This document shows positions 1 through 8,510 of a stretch of DNA of 25,890 nt, in pieces. The notes beneath the pieces are model-generated. The model saw only the letters and a program-made list of their open reading frames with translations, made no database searches and was not told the origin of the DNA. Source of the DNA: Myxococcales bacterium (GTDB taxonomy: Bacteria > Myxococcota > Myxococcia > Myxococcales > Myxococcaceae). The translations under genes were made by a program, and so were the position numbers. The DNA lies in the NCBI GenBank assembly GCA_003153055.1, contig PMBV01000245.1, positions 1 to 25,890 of the forward strand, written 5' to 3'. How positions within the stretch are numbered: the stretch's first letter is position 1; every line of letters starts with the position of its first letter.

Positions 1-1
1 C

Positions 2-1879
2 GCCCTCGGGGCCGGCGAGCCCGAGACGCCGAGCGACCAGAGCCTCGTCTTCTACAACGCCCGGTTGGCGCTCAGAGAGGCCCAGCCCACCGAGGCGCTC
101 AAGCTGTGGCTGTTGCGCAACGCGCTCGTCTCCGGAGGGCAGGGGCTGTCTCCTCATGACGAGGAGTTTCGCTCGGTGGCGTGGGCGGCGCTGGGGGCGG
201 CGGGGCTCTGCGAGGACGGCTTCCCTCGGGACGACGAAGGCGGGGCTGGCCTCTGGCCGCTCGCGCTGCACAACACGGTGGTGAGCGCCATGGTGAAGGG
301 CCGGCCCCAGGCGCCACCGTCACCCTTCGACGCCTTCGAGGTGGGCCGCCAGCAGCGCCTCATCTCGCTGCTCGACGTGCTGTCTGGGGCCGAGCTGGCG
401 TCGGTGAGCTTCCATCGAACGACGTGCCTGCTCCCCGATGTCGTCGGGCTCACGCTGGGGAACCTGCCTGGCCTCGAGCTCGATGATCGCTACGCCGTGG
501 GGCTGTTTCTCAAGGCGGTGCTGCGCCAGTCACTCTCGACGCTCGACCGGAGCAAGGTCGAAGGGGTGGCGGCCATCGAGGCGCGGATTTTTGATCTCGA
601 CCTCGCGCTCATGGAGCTCCAGTCGCGGGCGGCGAAGAAGGCGGCGTCGGAGGCCGAGCGCAAGGCGGCGAAGGCAGGCGTGTCGAAGGCTGGGGTGCGC
701 GAGGTGCGTGCCAAGGAGGAGTCCTTCAGGCCCACCGAGGCCCAAGCGCGGCTCCTCCAAAGCAGTCTGAGTTGGCCGGCCGCCCAGTGGCTGTCGCTGA
801 GCCCCCAGCGGAGGCTGGCGCTGTTCGCCCGGGCGCGGTCCTTCGTTGGTAGGCCGTCGGAGCACGAAGCCGTCATCCTCTCGAACATCGACGCGCTCCT
901 CGACCGCCGTGCTGGGGAAGAGATCGCCTCGTGGGTCGGTTTCCTCGGGGTGAAGGAGTCGCCGGATCGACGGGCGCTGGTGACAGCCGGCGAGCGGGGC
1001 AAGCGGCTCCTCGAGCTGGAGCCCTCGACCGGTTTCAAGGAGCGCGCCACCATCGCGCTGCATCGTGGCGTCTCGTTCCTCGAGGCAGGGCGCACCCAGG
1101 ACGCGCTGCGCTCCTTCGCGGCGGCGACGGCCTTCGCCGAGGAGTCTCGCGAGCCCGCGGCGGTGTTGGCGCTGGCGATGCGGTGGCTGTCGTATGTGCT
1201 GGGGTCCTACGAGACGAGCGGAGACGTGGTCGCCACGCTGAGGGCGCTGGTGCCGGCTCAGGAGTACAACGCCGTCATCGAGGACCTCGTGTGGCGGGCG
1301 GCCTTGCGTGTCGATGAGCGCTCCTTCGAGCGGCTGGTGGCCAGCCGGCACCGAGGCGGGGCGTTCGATCGACGGGTCGACCGGCTCAGGCTGTTGGCGC
1401 GGGGCAGGGCTGGCGAGCTGGCCACTCAGCTCCGTGACGCGGCAAAAGACGAGCCGAACCTGACGCTGGTGTTCACCCGGCAGCTCATCGATCACATCGA
1501 GGCCGAAGACGCCGGAGCTCGCCGGGCGAACGTGCCGTTGCTCAAGCTCCTGGAGCAGATTCTCACCGGCCTCGAGGCGCAGGACGATGGACGAAGCGCG
1601 TCGGCCCGCCTGGCTGGTGAGCTCCTCGAGCGCGTGCAGGCGGTGCTCGAGGGGCTGGCCGACCTCGACAGCTCGGCTGAAGCTCGGGCCCGCGCGCTCG
1701 CCCCGGGCCATGAGACGTTCGCAGGAAACGTCCGGCTGGCTCCGGTCGACCCGCTGCCGTGGCCCTTCGTGGCACCTGAGCCGGCGGCGCCCTCGGCCTT
1801 CGTGCCGCTCGAGCTCCGGCCGGTGGAGTGGAGAGACGAGCATGGTGAGCTGGTGTTCGGGTGGAGGATCTCCGAGTGA
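2..1879 (+). CDS. Partial large helical-repeat-like protein of unknown function (5' end outside window)
   Basis: The frame is open from the left edge (reading in frame from base 2), so the true start lies upstream and the N-terminus is missing; the TTG at 65 is only the first possible start codon inside the window. About 625 residues are visible. The protein is Ala/Leu/Arg-rich and mostly helical, with an Ala/Lys/Glu-rich, coiled-coil-like segment coded around 610-730 and TPR-like helix pairs around 1030-1320 (pattern with GVSFLEAGRTQDALRSFAAA). The end is Pro-rich and closes with a short beta-like segment ending FGWRISE. No catalytic motif, signal peptide or membrane segment is visible in this part. 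It overlaps the next gene by a GTGA stop-start, so the two are probably translated together. I do not recognise the family; a scaffold or regulatory role is possible but not shown. Confidence 0.85.
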   Translation, partial: ALGAGEPETPSDQSLVFYNARLALREAQPTEALKLWLLRNALVSGGQGLSPHDEEFRSVAWAALGAAGLCEDGFPRDDEGGAGLWPLALHNTVVSAMVKGRPQAPPSPFDAFEVGRQQRLISLLDVLSGAELASVSFHRTTCLLPDVVGLTLGNLPGLELDDRYAVGLFLKAVLRQSLSTLDRSKVEGVAAIEARIFDLDLALMELQSRAAKKAASEAERKAAKAGVSKAGVREVRAKEESFRPTEAQARLLQSSLSWPAAQWLSLSPQRRLALFARARSFVGRPSEHEAVILSNIDALLDRRAGEEIASWVGFLGVKESPDRRALVTAGERGKRLLELEPSTGFKERATIALHRGVSFLEAGRTQDALRSFAAATAFAEESREPAAVLALAMRWLSYVLGSYETSGDVVATLRALVPAQEYNAVIEDLVWRAALRVDERSFERLVASRHRGGAFDRRVDRLRLLARGRAGELATQLRDAAKDEPNLTLVFTRQLIDHIEAEDAGARRANVPLLKLLEQILTGLEAQDDGRSASARLAGELLERVQAVLEGLADLDSSAEARARALAPGHETFAGNVRLAPVDPLPWPFVAPEPAAPSAFVPLELRPVEWRDEHGELVFGWRISE

Positions 1880-2517
1880 AGCGCGGCGAGCTTCGGCGTC
1901 AGCTCAGGCGGAGAGCGAAGGAGCTCCGGGCCCAGCTCTCCGATGCGCGCCGTCAGGTCAGAGACAGGGTCGCGGGCCTCGAGGTGGTGCAGCGGGAGCG
2001 ACGGCGCCGACGGCTGAAGCAGGCCGCGGGCCTCGCGATTGTCATCGCGCTGTTGCTCTTGATTCGATGTGACTGTGGGCGGGTGAGCCCTGAGGTCGCC
2101 GCCGAGGTCGCGCCGGTCGTCGATGCTGGGGTCCAGCCGCGGCCAACCGTTGCGACGGCCTCAAAGGCGTTGGAGGCACGCGTGGAGCGTCAGCCCAGGG
2201 CGGCCTTCACAACACAGGCACAGGAAGCCAGTTCCTGGCTCGACGAGTTCCGGCTCCAGGTGGCGGCCCGGAGCCCTCGGCTGGCGCGCTGCTTCAGCGG
2301 AGCCGAGCACCCCGGGGCGTTGAGGTGGAGCGTGGCCCTGAACCCGTCGAGCGGCGCCGTGTCGGACCATCAGCTTGATCTGGTCGGCCCAGACCCCGAC
2401 TTGCAGACGAAGCAACGAGAGTGTCTCGAGCGCGCGCTGTCGAGCCCGCCGTATGCGCTGGCCGGGGCCTCGGAAGACGCCCTCGCTCGCAGGGTGAGCT
2501 TGGTGATCGAGTTCTAG
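1876..2517 (+). CDS. Small single-pass membrane protein with AgmX/PglI (TonB-like) C-terminal domain
   Basis: The GTG start at 1876 overlaps the upstream TGA (GTGA) and has a GGAGG at 1863-1867 with 8-bp spacing; a longer start at 1861 would include that Shine-Dalgarno and is less likely. The product has 213 residues. The first ~45 are very basic and helical (many Arg/Lys/Gln), followed by one membrane segment near residues 46-60 (AAGLAIVIALLLLIRC), so the N-terminus should be cytoplasmic. A linker of about 70 residues leads to a C-terminal domain of about 80 residues with the layout seen in AgmX/PglI tails of myxobacteria: a helix with LARCF, strands with RWSVALNPSSGAV, a CLERAL helix and a final beta strand. 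Such tails are TonB-like periplasmic modules that link inner- and outer-membrane parts. Family assignment is by eye and moderate; the partner is unknown. Confidence 0.85.
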   Translation: MKRGELRRQLRRRAKELRAQLSDARRQVRDRVAGLEVVQRERRRRRLKQAAGLAIVIALLLLIRCDCGRVSPEVAAEVAPVVDAGVQPRPTVATASKALEARVERQPRAAFTTQAQEASSWLDEFRLQVAARSPRLARCFSGAEHPGALRWSVALNPSSGAVSDHQLDLVGPDPDLQTKQRECLERALSSPPYALAGASEDALARRVSLVIEF

Positions 2518-2614
2518 AAGTAGGCGACGTCACCTCACCGCACCCGTCGTTGCATGAGGATTCTCCATACGCTAAACAGGCACGCCGCTGGGTGCTCATT
2601 GGGGGAGGCGCCGG

Positions 2615-4081
2615 ATGACGATTGGCCGATGGCTTCTGGACGGGTGGTGTGTCAAAGATTTCACGCGCGAGTATCGCTTCTTCCTTTCGTGGGACTGGTA
2701 CCGGCTCACGTGTGAGGAACCTACGCCACCGGAACAGCTCAGCACCTGGGACGCCGAGCGCGTCATCGAGAGGAATGCCTGTGAGCCCAACCACTTGGGC
2801 AATCGGGTCATCGAGTCGCTGTATCGCGCCGTGACCCGTCAAGAATGCCTCCCGAGCGTCGCTTCTCGAGACCTCGAGAATCTCATGTTGTCGACGGTGC
2901 TTGAGGCGGTGAGCTCTCGGCGACTGGTGGCGGTACAGGTCGAGTGGTCCGTCCCAGACCAGTATGTTGCTGACCCCGAACCGGAGCTCGAGAATCCGAC
3001 TGAGCCCCTTCCTCCGGCCACGTTTGAGTTGCAGGTCGTGCTGGACTGCGACAGCACAGCGATCACCCGCCTCCGCCTCGACGTCAAGCCACAGGACGAA
3101 CGGGACTTCCGCGACTTCGCCACTGACGGAGATGGCTGGATTCGCATCGAGCACTCGCCACAGACCCCGACACACGTTCGGTCGCCACAGGGCATGACCG
3201 GCTTCCGACTCGACGACTGCGCCGTCGTGGTTGGCTGGGGCCTCGCGCCCCTCGAGAGGCAGGAGACTCCGAAGAGAGACCGGCCTACGGACACACACAT
3301 CCGGCGTCTGGTGGAGATCTCCGAGTACCATGTGCGAAACGGCGACTCGCAGGCCAGCCTCGCCACTCGCGCGAAGATGAGCTGGGCGGACCTCGCCTAC
3401 TTCAACTGGGGAACGAGGGGGCCGGAGGAAGTAGACCAGCACCTCCTGCTTGAGGTCGGCTGCCGGAAGAAGGGAAGAAATGGCGGTTTCGTCTTCTCTG
3501 ATGCAGACAAGCCCGGCATCATCCTGATTCCGAAGCCCTTCTCCCATGACGGGCTCTCGGCCGGCATCAAGAACGTTCTGAGAGTCAAGCCGCTCGAAAG
3601 GAGGGTCTTCGAGGTGGAGATCGTGTCGGATGAAGGACTGCCCATTCCCGACGCTCAGTTTGACGCCGAGCTTGTCGACGGCCGGACGGTGCGCGGCGTG
3701 ACCAACGCCAATGGGAAGGGCATCATCCTGAACCCACCGAGCGGCCGAGTGGTCGTGAGGGTGGTGGACCCCGATGACGTCCTGGCCAAGGCGCTCGCAG
3801 TGGCCACTCGAAACGGCTTCTCAAAGCAGGAGCTCACGGCGTTGTTTCGAATGCTGCAGAACAGCCCATCTACGGTGAACCGGGCGGTGCAGGCCTACAA
3901 CACGCACTTCAACGACTACTCGGCCGAGGGTTTCCTTCGGGACGTCGACTTCATCGTCACGGACCCGGACGCTCGGCGTGTCGTTCACAGCTTACTCACG
4001 GCGGCGGGACTCGCGAATACGAGTGCTCTCCAGAGGTTCGGCTGGCGGCTGCAGGACGGGGGGCGCACATGGGAGCGCTGA
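2615..4081 (+). CDS. LysM-like protein of a type VI / polymorphic-toxin cargo cluster
   Basis: The ATG at 2615 has a GGGGAGG at 2602-2608. The 488-residue product has no signal peptide or membrane segment. Residues ~1-230 are not recognised. Residues ~238-308 form a LysM-like module (YHVRNGDSQASLATRAKMSW, then the pattern NWGT, a VGC and a closing IPKPF) that I associate with proteins encoded next to type VI secretion and polymorphic-toxin effectors in Proteobacteria and Myxococcota. Residues ~331-385 look like a small carboxypeptidase-regulatory/Ig-like beta domain (EGLPIPDAQFDAELVDG, VTNANGKG). The rest is helical. It overlaps the effector-like gene downstream by 13 bp, so the products are probably made together; an adaptor or delivery role is inferred. 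Codon choice is less GC3-biased than in flanking genes, suggesting acquired DNA. No VgrG, PAAR or Hcp is encoded in the window. Confidence 0.85.
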   Translation: MTIGRWLLDGWCVKDFTREYRFFLSWDWYRLTCEEPTPPEQLSTWDAERVIERNACEPNHLGNRVIESLYRAVTRQECLPSVASRDLENLMLSTVLEAVSSRRLVAVQVEWSVPDQYVADPEPELENPTEPLPPATFELQVVLDCDSTAITRLRLDVKPQDERDFRDFATDGDGWIRIEHSPQTPTHVRSPQGMTGFRLDDCAVVVGWGLAPLERQETPKRDRPTDTHIRRLVEISEYHVRNGDSQASLATRAKMSWADLAYFNWGTRGPEEVDQHLLLEVGCRKKGRNGGFVFSDADKPGIILIPKPFSHDGLSAGIKNVLRVKPLERRVFEVEIVSDEGLPIPDAQFDAELVDGRTVRGVTNANGKGIILNPPSGRVVVRVVDPDDVLAKALAVATRNGFSKQELTALFRMLQNSPSTVNRAVQAYNTHFNDYSAEGFLRDVDFIVTDPDARRVVHSLLTAAGLANTSALQRFGWRLQDGGRTWER

Positions 4082-6144
4082 AATACCGCATCGCCTCTCA
4101 ACCACAGTACCAGACGGTCTCGCCGGGCGCGGAGGTCGACTACTGGTGCGAGCAACTCTACGACACCATCGAGGCGGCCGACGGGCCCAGAGACGGCTTC
4201 CAGTGGTATTGCTTGAACGATCCACAAGCGGTTGCCGAGCGAGGGCTGCCGTGGGTGGTTCGGGGCTCGGCGATGCAGAAGTGGGCCAAGGCTCGTTGGG
4301 ACACGGCGGGGCGTCACCACGTCCAGTGCCACGTACGTTTCACCGACGGGGCCCAGCACGTCTACGAACAGGTTCAGTGTGTCGACCAGGTCGACGCCAT
4401 TCTCTCTCGCGAGCTCGAGCGGGCGCGCCGAGAGGGAACGAACAGCCCTGATTCGGCGCATTCCGCAACTCAGAGGTACGTCCAGCTCCTCAGGGACATC
4501 GAGGTTCAGTATCCGATCCGAGACGCGGGGAAGAAGAAGCAGCACGATGACCTGATCGCTGGCTATGGGGCGTACCTCTCGAAGCTGGAGGAACTCCTCG
4601 CCTGGACCAAACTGGGGCCTCGGTATCCCATCCACGCGGTGCACCTCGCGACCCAGACCCAAGAGCGGACGACCCTCAACGTCTTCGTGTCTCGTGTCAA
4701 TGCAGGGGCGTTTGGGCAGCAATGGCGTCTGGTCGACTGGACGAATCCGCTCGACCGGACTCGGACGAGCCGCCACGAAGGCTCTGGTGCGACGGCGTGG
4801 GAGGCAATTGCCGCGGCGATCGATGCCTGGGCCTCGGGCGGCAATCGCTACGCAAGCGGCAGGCTCGAGTACGCCGTTCCAGGGAATGTGGCGCCGGGCG
4901 AACCGCTCGCCGGGGCCTTCGACACCAGTGGCTCGACAACGTGGGACAAGCTGGCCACGGGGCTGGAGTGGATCGGGATTGCAGCCGCTGGCGTCGCGTT
5001 CGTGGTCGGGATTGTTGCTCCCGTCCCCGGCTCAAGCCTCCTGTCGGCCGCGATCTGGACGTCGGTGTTCTCGAGCACAGCCGCGGCGACTATCAACATC
5101 GGCCAGCGTCATGAGGAGGGCTTCGGGGATTGGCGCGATGACGCCTTCGATACGCTCACGATCGTCGGCAACCTCTTCGCCGGAGCCAGCATGTGGGCCA
5201 AGGGCGCGACTGTTCTCGCCCGGAATGCCGAGGGCAAGCTGTTGCGTGCCACCCTCATTGGGCAGGTGGGGACGGACGCTGTCCAGGGAGTGCTCATCGG
5301 CGTCGAGCACCTGAAGGCGTTCGACGAGATCATGAACGCCCCGGACCTCATGCCCGATGAGCGGGCGCACAAGCTCTTGGAGTTGTTTCGGTCACTCGCG
5401 GTCGCTGGCGTCCTGACCTATGTCAGTGTCAAGGGGACAAAGGCCGACCTCGAGAACCTCGGTTCCAAGGCGAAGCACCTCGCCGGGGAGGAGGCACGGG
5501 CGCCGAAGGAGAAGCTCAAGGACCTGGCGGACCCGAAGAAGACAGTTGACATCACCAAGGTGCCTCCAGCGGAGACACACACCAACGACGAGAAGTTGAC
5601 GGTTACCGCCCAAACGGCGCAGCGCCGATCGGCAGGGCAGGAGCGGGCGAAGTCGCCTTTTGAGTCGAAGTTTTTGGAGAGTGACGATTGGGTCAACTTC
5701 AAGATCTCAGACAATCTCATCTGGCTTGAACACGTGCGATCCGGGCAAGGCAATGATCCGAAAATGAACTGGATCTTCAGGGCGGAACTCAAGAAGGGAG
5801 CGGTTGAGATCAAGGTCCGTGTTCGCGGCCGTGACGGCGCTGGCAACCCGTCGCAGTCCGACCGACTCAGGGGACGGGAATGCTACGAAATGATGTTCGA
5901 ACATTTCGAGGCGAAGGGTCGGAGGATCGAGGCATGGAAGGGCGAATTTGCCTGGGACAACTACAGGGCCGTCAAACAAGCCATCGCGTCGGGGGCGACG
6001 CCAAAAGAGGCGATCCTGCAGTCCGTCACGGCGAAGTTCTGGAGGGAGTGGGCGGAGAGGAAGGGACTCCGGGCCGAGGTGCTTCAGGCTGAAGAGATCG
6101 AGGGTGAGGAGTTCGCGTTCTTCGTGAAGTTCGTTCCGAAGTGA
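4069..6144 (+). CDS. Effector-like protein with central membrane-inserting region and unrecognised C-terminal domain
   Basis: The 691-residue product starts at the ATG at 4069, inside the previous gene. Residues ~1-120 hold a beta-rich domain with Cys/Trp/His pairs (GRHHVQCHVRF). Residues ~150-290 are mixed. Residues ~300-345 are strongly hydrophobic and Gly/Ala-rich, followed by an amphipathic, Gly-rich stretch to ~465; this arrangement is typical of the pre-toxin/translocation part of type VI and other polymorphic toxins. A Lys/Glu/Pro-rich linker (~465-530) leads to a C-terminal domain (~535-691) with the pattern G-x2-I-x2-W-x-G-x-F, SGATPKEAI and KFWREWA. I recall similar helical tails in Rhs and other polymorphic toxins but cannot name an activity. 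No classical nuclease (HNH, PD-ExK), NADase or lipase motif is evident. There is no N-terminal signal peptide, fitting delivery by a contractile or similar machine. The toxin role is inferred from domain order and context. Confidence 0.85.
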   Translation: MGALKYRIASQPQYQTVSPGAEVDYWCEQLYDTIEAADGPRDGFQWYCLNDPQAVAERGLPWVVRGSAMQKWAKARWDTAGRHHVQCHVRFTDGAQHVYEQVQCVDQVDAILSRELERARREGTNSPDSAHSATQRYVQLLRDIEVQYPIRDAGKKKQHDDLIAGYGAYLSKLEELLAWTKLGPRYPIHAVHLATQTQERTTLNVFVSRVNAGAFGQQWRLVDWTNPLDRTRTSRHEGSGATAWEAIAAAIDAWASGGNRYASGRLEYAVPGNVAPGEPLAGAFDTSGSTTWDKLATGLEWIGIAAAGVAFVVGIVAPVPGSSLLSAAIWTSVFSSTAAATINIGQRHEEGFGDWRDDAFDTLTIVGNLFAGASMWAKGATVLARNAEGKLLRATLIGQVGTDAVQGVLIGVEHLKAFDEIMNAPDLMPDERAHKLLELFRSLAVAGVLTYVSVKGTKADLENLGSKAKHLAGEEARAPKEKLKDLADPKKTVDITKVPPAETHTNDEKLTVTAQTAQRRSAGQERAKSPFESKFLESDDWVNFKISDNLIWLEHVRSGQGNDPKMNWIFRAELKKGAVEIKVRVRGRDGAGNPSQSDRLRGRECYEMMFEHFEAKGRRIEAWKGEFAWDNYRAVKQAIASGATPKEAILQSVTAKFWREWAERKGLRAEVLQAEEIEGEEFAFFVKFVPK

Positions 6145-6170
6145 TACAGGACGGCGCAGCAGAGGTAATC

Positions 6171-7136
6171 ATGGCACTTCCGGGTGAAATTCTGGGCGAG
6201 TTCGTCGGCGAGCTGAGGGCAAGGCGTGCCGCTGGCGCGACCCCGTATGAGCTCCTCCGATTCTTGGAGGATCACGGAGTCCGGACCAGAACCGATACAT
6301 TCCGTGCGGCATTCCTTGGCTGGTTTTCGTGGGTTGCATTTCTCACTCACGATGAGTCTGGGGCGCCGATAGCGGAGGAGACGATCAATCGGAAGATTGA
6401 GCGCGGCTTTGCGGCCATTGCCGCGGATGGGGATGGTTGGCACTCAGCACCCCCTTATCCGGACGTCATGGGCCGCAGGGATCGTGAGGCAATTCGCTCG
6501 GTTTCAAAAAGTCGCGACTGCTACATCATCGTCCGATCCAGCCATCCAAGAGCGCGTCACTATCGGCATCGAGTCGGCCACCGTCCGGCGCCCGCGCGTC
6601 TCGTCGCGATCGTCCGTGACCAGGAACCGTCCGCCGGGTTGTACGCGGCCGACCCATCAGATTCCCGGCTCACGGCTCTCCTTCGGGTAGTTCGGCCCGG
6701 GTGTACCTATGATTCATACGTCGGTGAGCTCCGACAGGCTGGCTATTCAGTGGCCCCAGAGGCCGACGGTTGGGTTATTCTGAACGGCATGGACGAGGCT
6801 TTCTATCCCGGCTACGTCATTCAGGGCGTGTACGACAAAGAGTCAGGAAACAACCTCTGGACGCGCAACTTGGGTGAGGCCATTCGGCGGGAACTCAACG
6901 TTCGAATGGGCGCGAGCCTTGTCGTGCTCGGTCCACGTGACCTCTGGCAGCTGAGGGAATCGGAGCTCAGCTGCATGTTGGCAGGGCCCCAGTTCCCAGT
7001 GCATGTATTCGGGCCTCGCCCCGGCGGCAATGTAGACGACTTTGTGGACTTTTCATCGCTGCAAGACTCCTACGGGTCACGATGCTTCGCCTGGCACTTC
7101 AGCAGCGAGCCAGCACCCCCGGGAGCATCGATATGA
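6171..7136 (+). CDS. Hypothetical protein in effector cluster, candidate immunity or accessory protein
   Basis: I prefer the ATG at 6171 (321 residues), which has AGAGG at 6161-6165. A GTG at 6141 in the same frame overlaps the upstream stop as GTGA and would add 10 residues. The product is soluble, without signal peptide or membrane segment; I do not recognise its family. The C-terminal third is acidic and rich in Gly/Tyr/Trp (for example MDEAFYPGYVIQGVYDKESG). A central segment coded around 6500-6620 is unusually Arg/His-rich (RSSHPRARHYRHRVGHRP), while the +1 frame there reads more like ordinary protein and has higher GC3, so a pair of compensating frameshifts is possible. Its place right after the effector-like gene, with coupling to the next gene by ATGA, fits a cognate immunity or accessory role, but that is context only. 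Base composition is among the least GC-biased in the window. Confidence 0.75.
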   Translation: MALPGEILGEFVGELRARRAAGATPYELLRFLEDHGVRTRTDTFRAAFLGWFSWVAFLTHDESGAPIAEETINRKIERGFAAIAADGDGWHSAPPYPDVMGRRDREAIRSVSKSRDCYIIVRSSHPRARHYRHRVGHRPAPARLVAIVRDQEPSAGLYAADPSDSRLTALLRVVRPGCTYDSYVGELRQAGYSVAPEADGWVILNGMDEAFYPGYVIQGVYDKESGNNLWTRNLGEAIRRELNVRMGASLVVLGPRDLWQLRESELSCMLAGPQFPVHVFGPRPGGNVDDFVDFSSLQDSYGSRCFAWHFSSEPAPPGASI

Positions 7137-7921
7137 AAGCGAAGCGAGACGAACTCGTTCGAGGACGAGCGGACGCTCTCCGTGCCTATTCAAAGGCGAT
7201 GGATGCGATGGAAATGACCAAGCTGTACACGGACGCCGAGCAGGCCGCGCTCAAAGAGGCAGACGAGCACTTCCGCCGCGCCGTCGAGCTGGAGGAAAGC
7301 TACCTGAAGGAACTCCCCCGTGTGGTGATGTCTCGGTGTCCGTTCGACCACCAACCGCTTTACCGAACGTTCGACCCATTTGGCCTCGATGGCCCCTGGT
7401 GGCGGGGAGACGCGAGTCCCGAGGAGCCGGTTGCCTGTCGGCACTTCCTGGTGTTGGACGGCGCGCTCAGCTTCAACGGAAGGCCAGCGCAGGCGGGTTC
7501 TTTCGAGGTTCGACCAGGGCCTCAGGTTCCATTTGTGATTCCGCGCCTCCTCGAGAAGGAGGGGGTGAAGGCGGTCGTTTCGATGCTCGCGATGGAGAAT
7601 GGTTATGTTGCGTACCCGGTTGCCTATTTTGCCGAGCGGCGGCCCCCTCCGCAGGAACTGACCGCCACTTGGGGCAGGACGCTCTATCTCTACGAAACCC
7701 AACTGGGTGAGACCTCATGGAGAGTCGCGAGCGAAGTCCGCGACTTCGAGCTCGATCCGTGGCTCACGTCCGGCAAGCTCCTGTGGACGTCCGGGAATGG
7801 CGACGCCATGAGGCTGAAGCAGGGCACTGATTGTCCCCATGCCGGACTGCGTGGTGAGCGGAGGCCCGCGGTGCTCGAAGGCGACCGAGTCTGGTTTGAT
7901 GTGCCCCACGGCGGGCAATGA
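7133..7921 (+). CDS. Hypothetical protein of type VI/toxin-associated family (CPFDH motif), candidate immunity/accessory
   Basis: The ATG at 7133 overlaps the upstream stop (ATGA) and has GGGAG at 7121-7125 with 7-bp spacing, giving 262 residues; an in-frame ATG at 7082 would lie inside the previous gene. Residues ~1-65 form an amphipathic, charged helix region (RAYSKAMDAMEMTKLYTDAE). A conserved-looking core follows: LPRVVMSRCPFDHQPL, then FGLDGPWWR, then a PGPQVPFVIPRLL strand-turn and AYPVAYFAERRPPP. I associate this pattern with uncharacterised proteins near type VI effector loci in Gram-negative bacteria. No enzyme motif is visible, and there is no signal peptide or membrane segment. It is last in the four-gene island and is followed after 19 bp by the convergent end of the minus-strand operon, with no obvious T-rich terminator between. 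Confidence 0.85.
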   Translation: MKAKRDELVRGRADALRAYSKAMDAMEMTKLYTDAEQAALKEADEHFRRAVELEESYLKELPRVVMSRCPFDHQPLYRTFDPFGLDGPWWRGDASPEEPVACRHFLVLDGALSFNGRPAQAGSFEVRPGPQVPFVIPRLLEKEGVKAVVSMLAMENGYVAYPVAYFAERRPPPQELTATWGRTLYLYETQLGETSWRVASEVRDFELDPWLTSGKLLWTSGNGDAMRLKQGTDCPHAGLRGERRPAVLEGDRVWFDVPHGGQ

Positions 7922-7940
7922 CCCAAGGCTCGAGCCCGGC

Positions 7941-8510
7941 TCACTCCAAGAAGGGACGCGGCCGCTCGTTGGGGGCCTTGGCCGCGGCCTTCACCTGCGC
8001 ACGCTCCAGCGCCGCACGCGCACTGCCCCGCCGAATCGACATCGCACCCAGCACGGCGCGGAGCTGGCCGAGCCCGGAGTGACACGCCGTTGCCTGCGCC
8101 CGCCGGGCCTTGGCCTCCGACGGATCCGCCCCATCGAGCTTGGCCCGAACCTCCGCCTCGGCAGTGGCCGCGACCAACGCCTGCTCCGCGCAGCCCCGGC
8201 TCGCCTCGACCAACTCCAGCGCTCGCTCCTTCTCCCGCAGCGTTGCCTCGGCGTACTTCACCTGCGCCTCGGCCTCAGCAGCGAACACCGCGTCGACCTC
8301 CGCGCCCTGCGCCTCGCGGACTCGCTGCGCCGCGGCCACGTCGGCCTCAGCCTCGGCCCGCGTCGCCCGCGCCTCCTGCACGCGCGCCTGGGCAGTCCTC
8401 AGCTCCTCCTCGGAGTCCTTCAGCCATACCTGCCCCTCGTAGGGGAGCCGGGGGCCGGACGCGCAGCCGGCGAGGCAGGCGGCCAACACAGAGAAACGCG
8501 CGGGGCTCAC
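7941..8510 (-). CDS. Coiled-coil outer-membrane lipoprotein (last gene of Glt/Nfs-like operon)
   Basis: The GTG at 8510 overlaps the stop of the preceding gene (GTGA at 8507-8510), giving 189 residues. The N-terminus is a short lipoprotein signal with lipobox LAGC (start VSPARFSVLAACLAGCASG). The rest, after a short segment with LPYEGQVWL, is a long Ala/Glu/Arg-rich helix expected to form a coiled coil, with two cysteines (SRGCAEQ and ATACHSG) that could form a disulphide. A longer reading upstream in the same frame exists but would run through the preceding gene and is rejected. It is the last cistron of the run starting with the beta-barrel gene, so it probably acts at the outer membrane with those proteins. 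No family is recognised from the sequence. Confidence 0.85.
   Translation of the reverse strand: MSPARFSVLAACLAGCASGPRLPYEGQVWLKDSEEELRTAQARVQEARATRAEAEADVAAAQRVREAQGAEVDAVFAAEAEAQVKYAEATLREKERALELVEASRGCAEQALVAATAEAEVRAKLDGADPSEAKARRAQATACHSGLGQLRAVLGAMSIRRGSARAALERAQVKAAAKAPNERPRPFLE

Noticed and set aside
530..1843. 437-codon minus-strand open frame opposite the first gene
   Set aside because: Arg/Leu/Gln-rich shadow with no start signal or domain; the plus-strand gene is coupled to its neighbour.
2522..2535. Imperfect palindrome (aggcgacgtcacct) as an operator before the island
   Set aside because: Two mismatches in 14 bp and no promoter at a fitting distance; it could be chance.
2550..2576. 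TTGCAT ... TACGCT as a sigma70 promoter for the island
   Set aside because: The spacer is only 12 bp and neither box is a good match.
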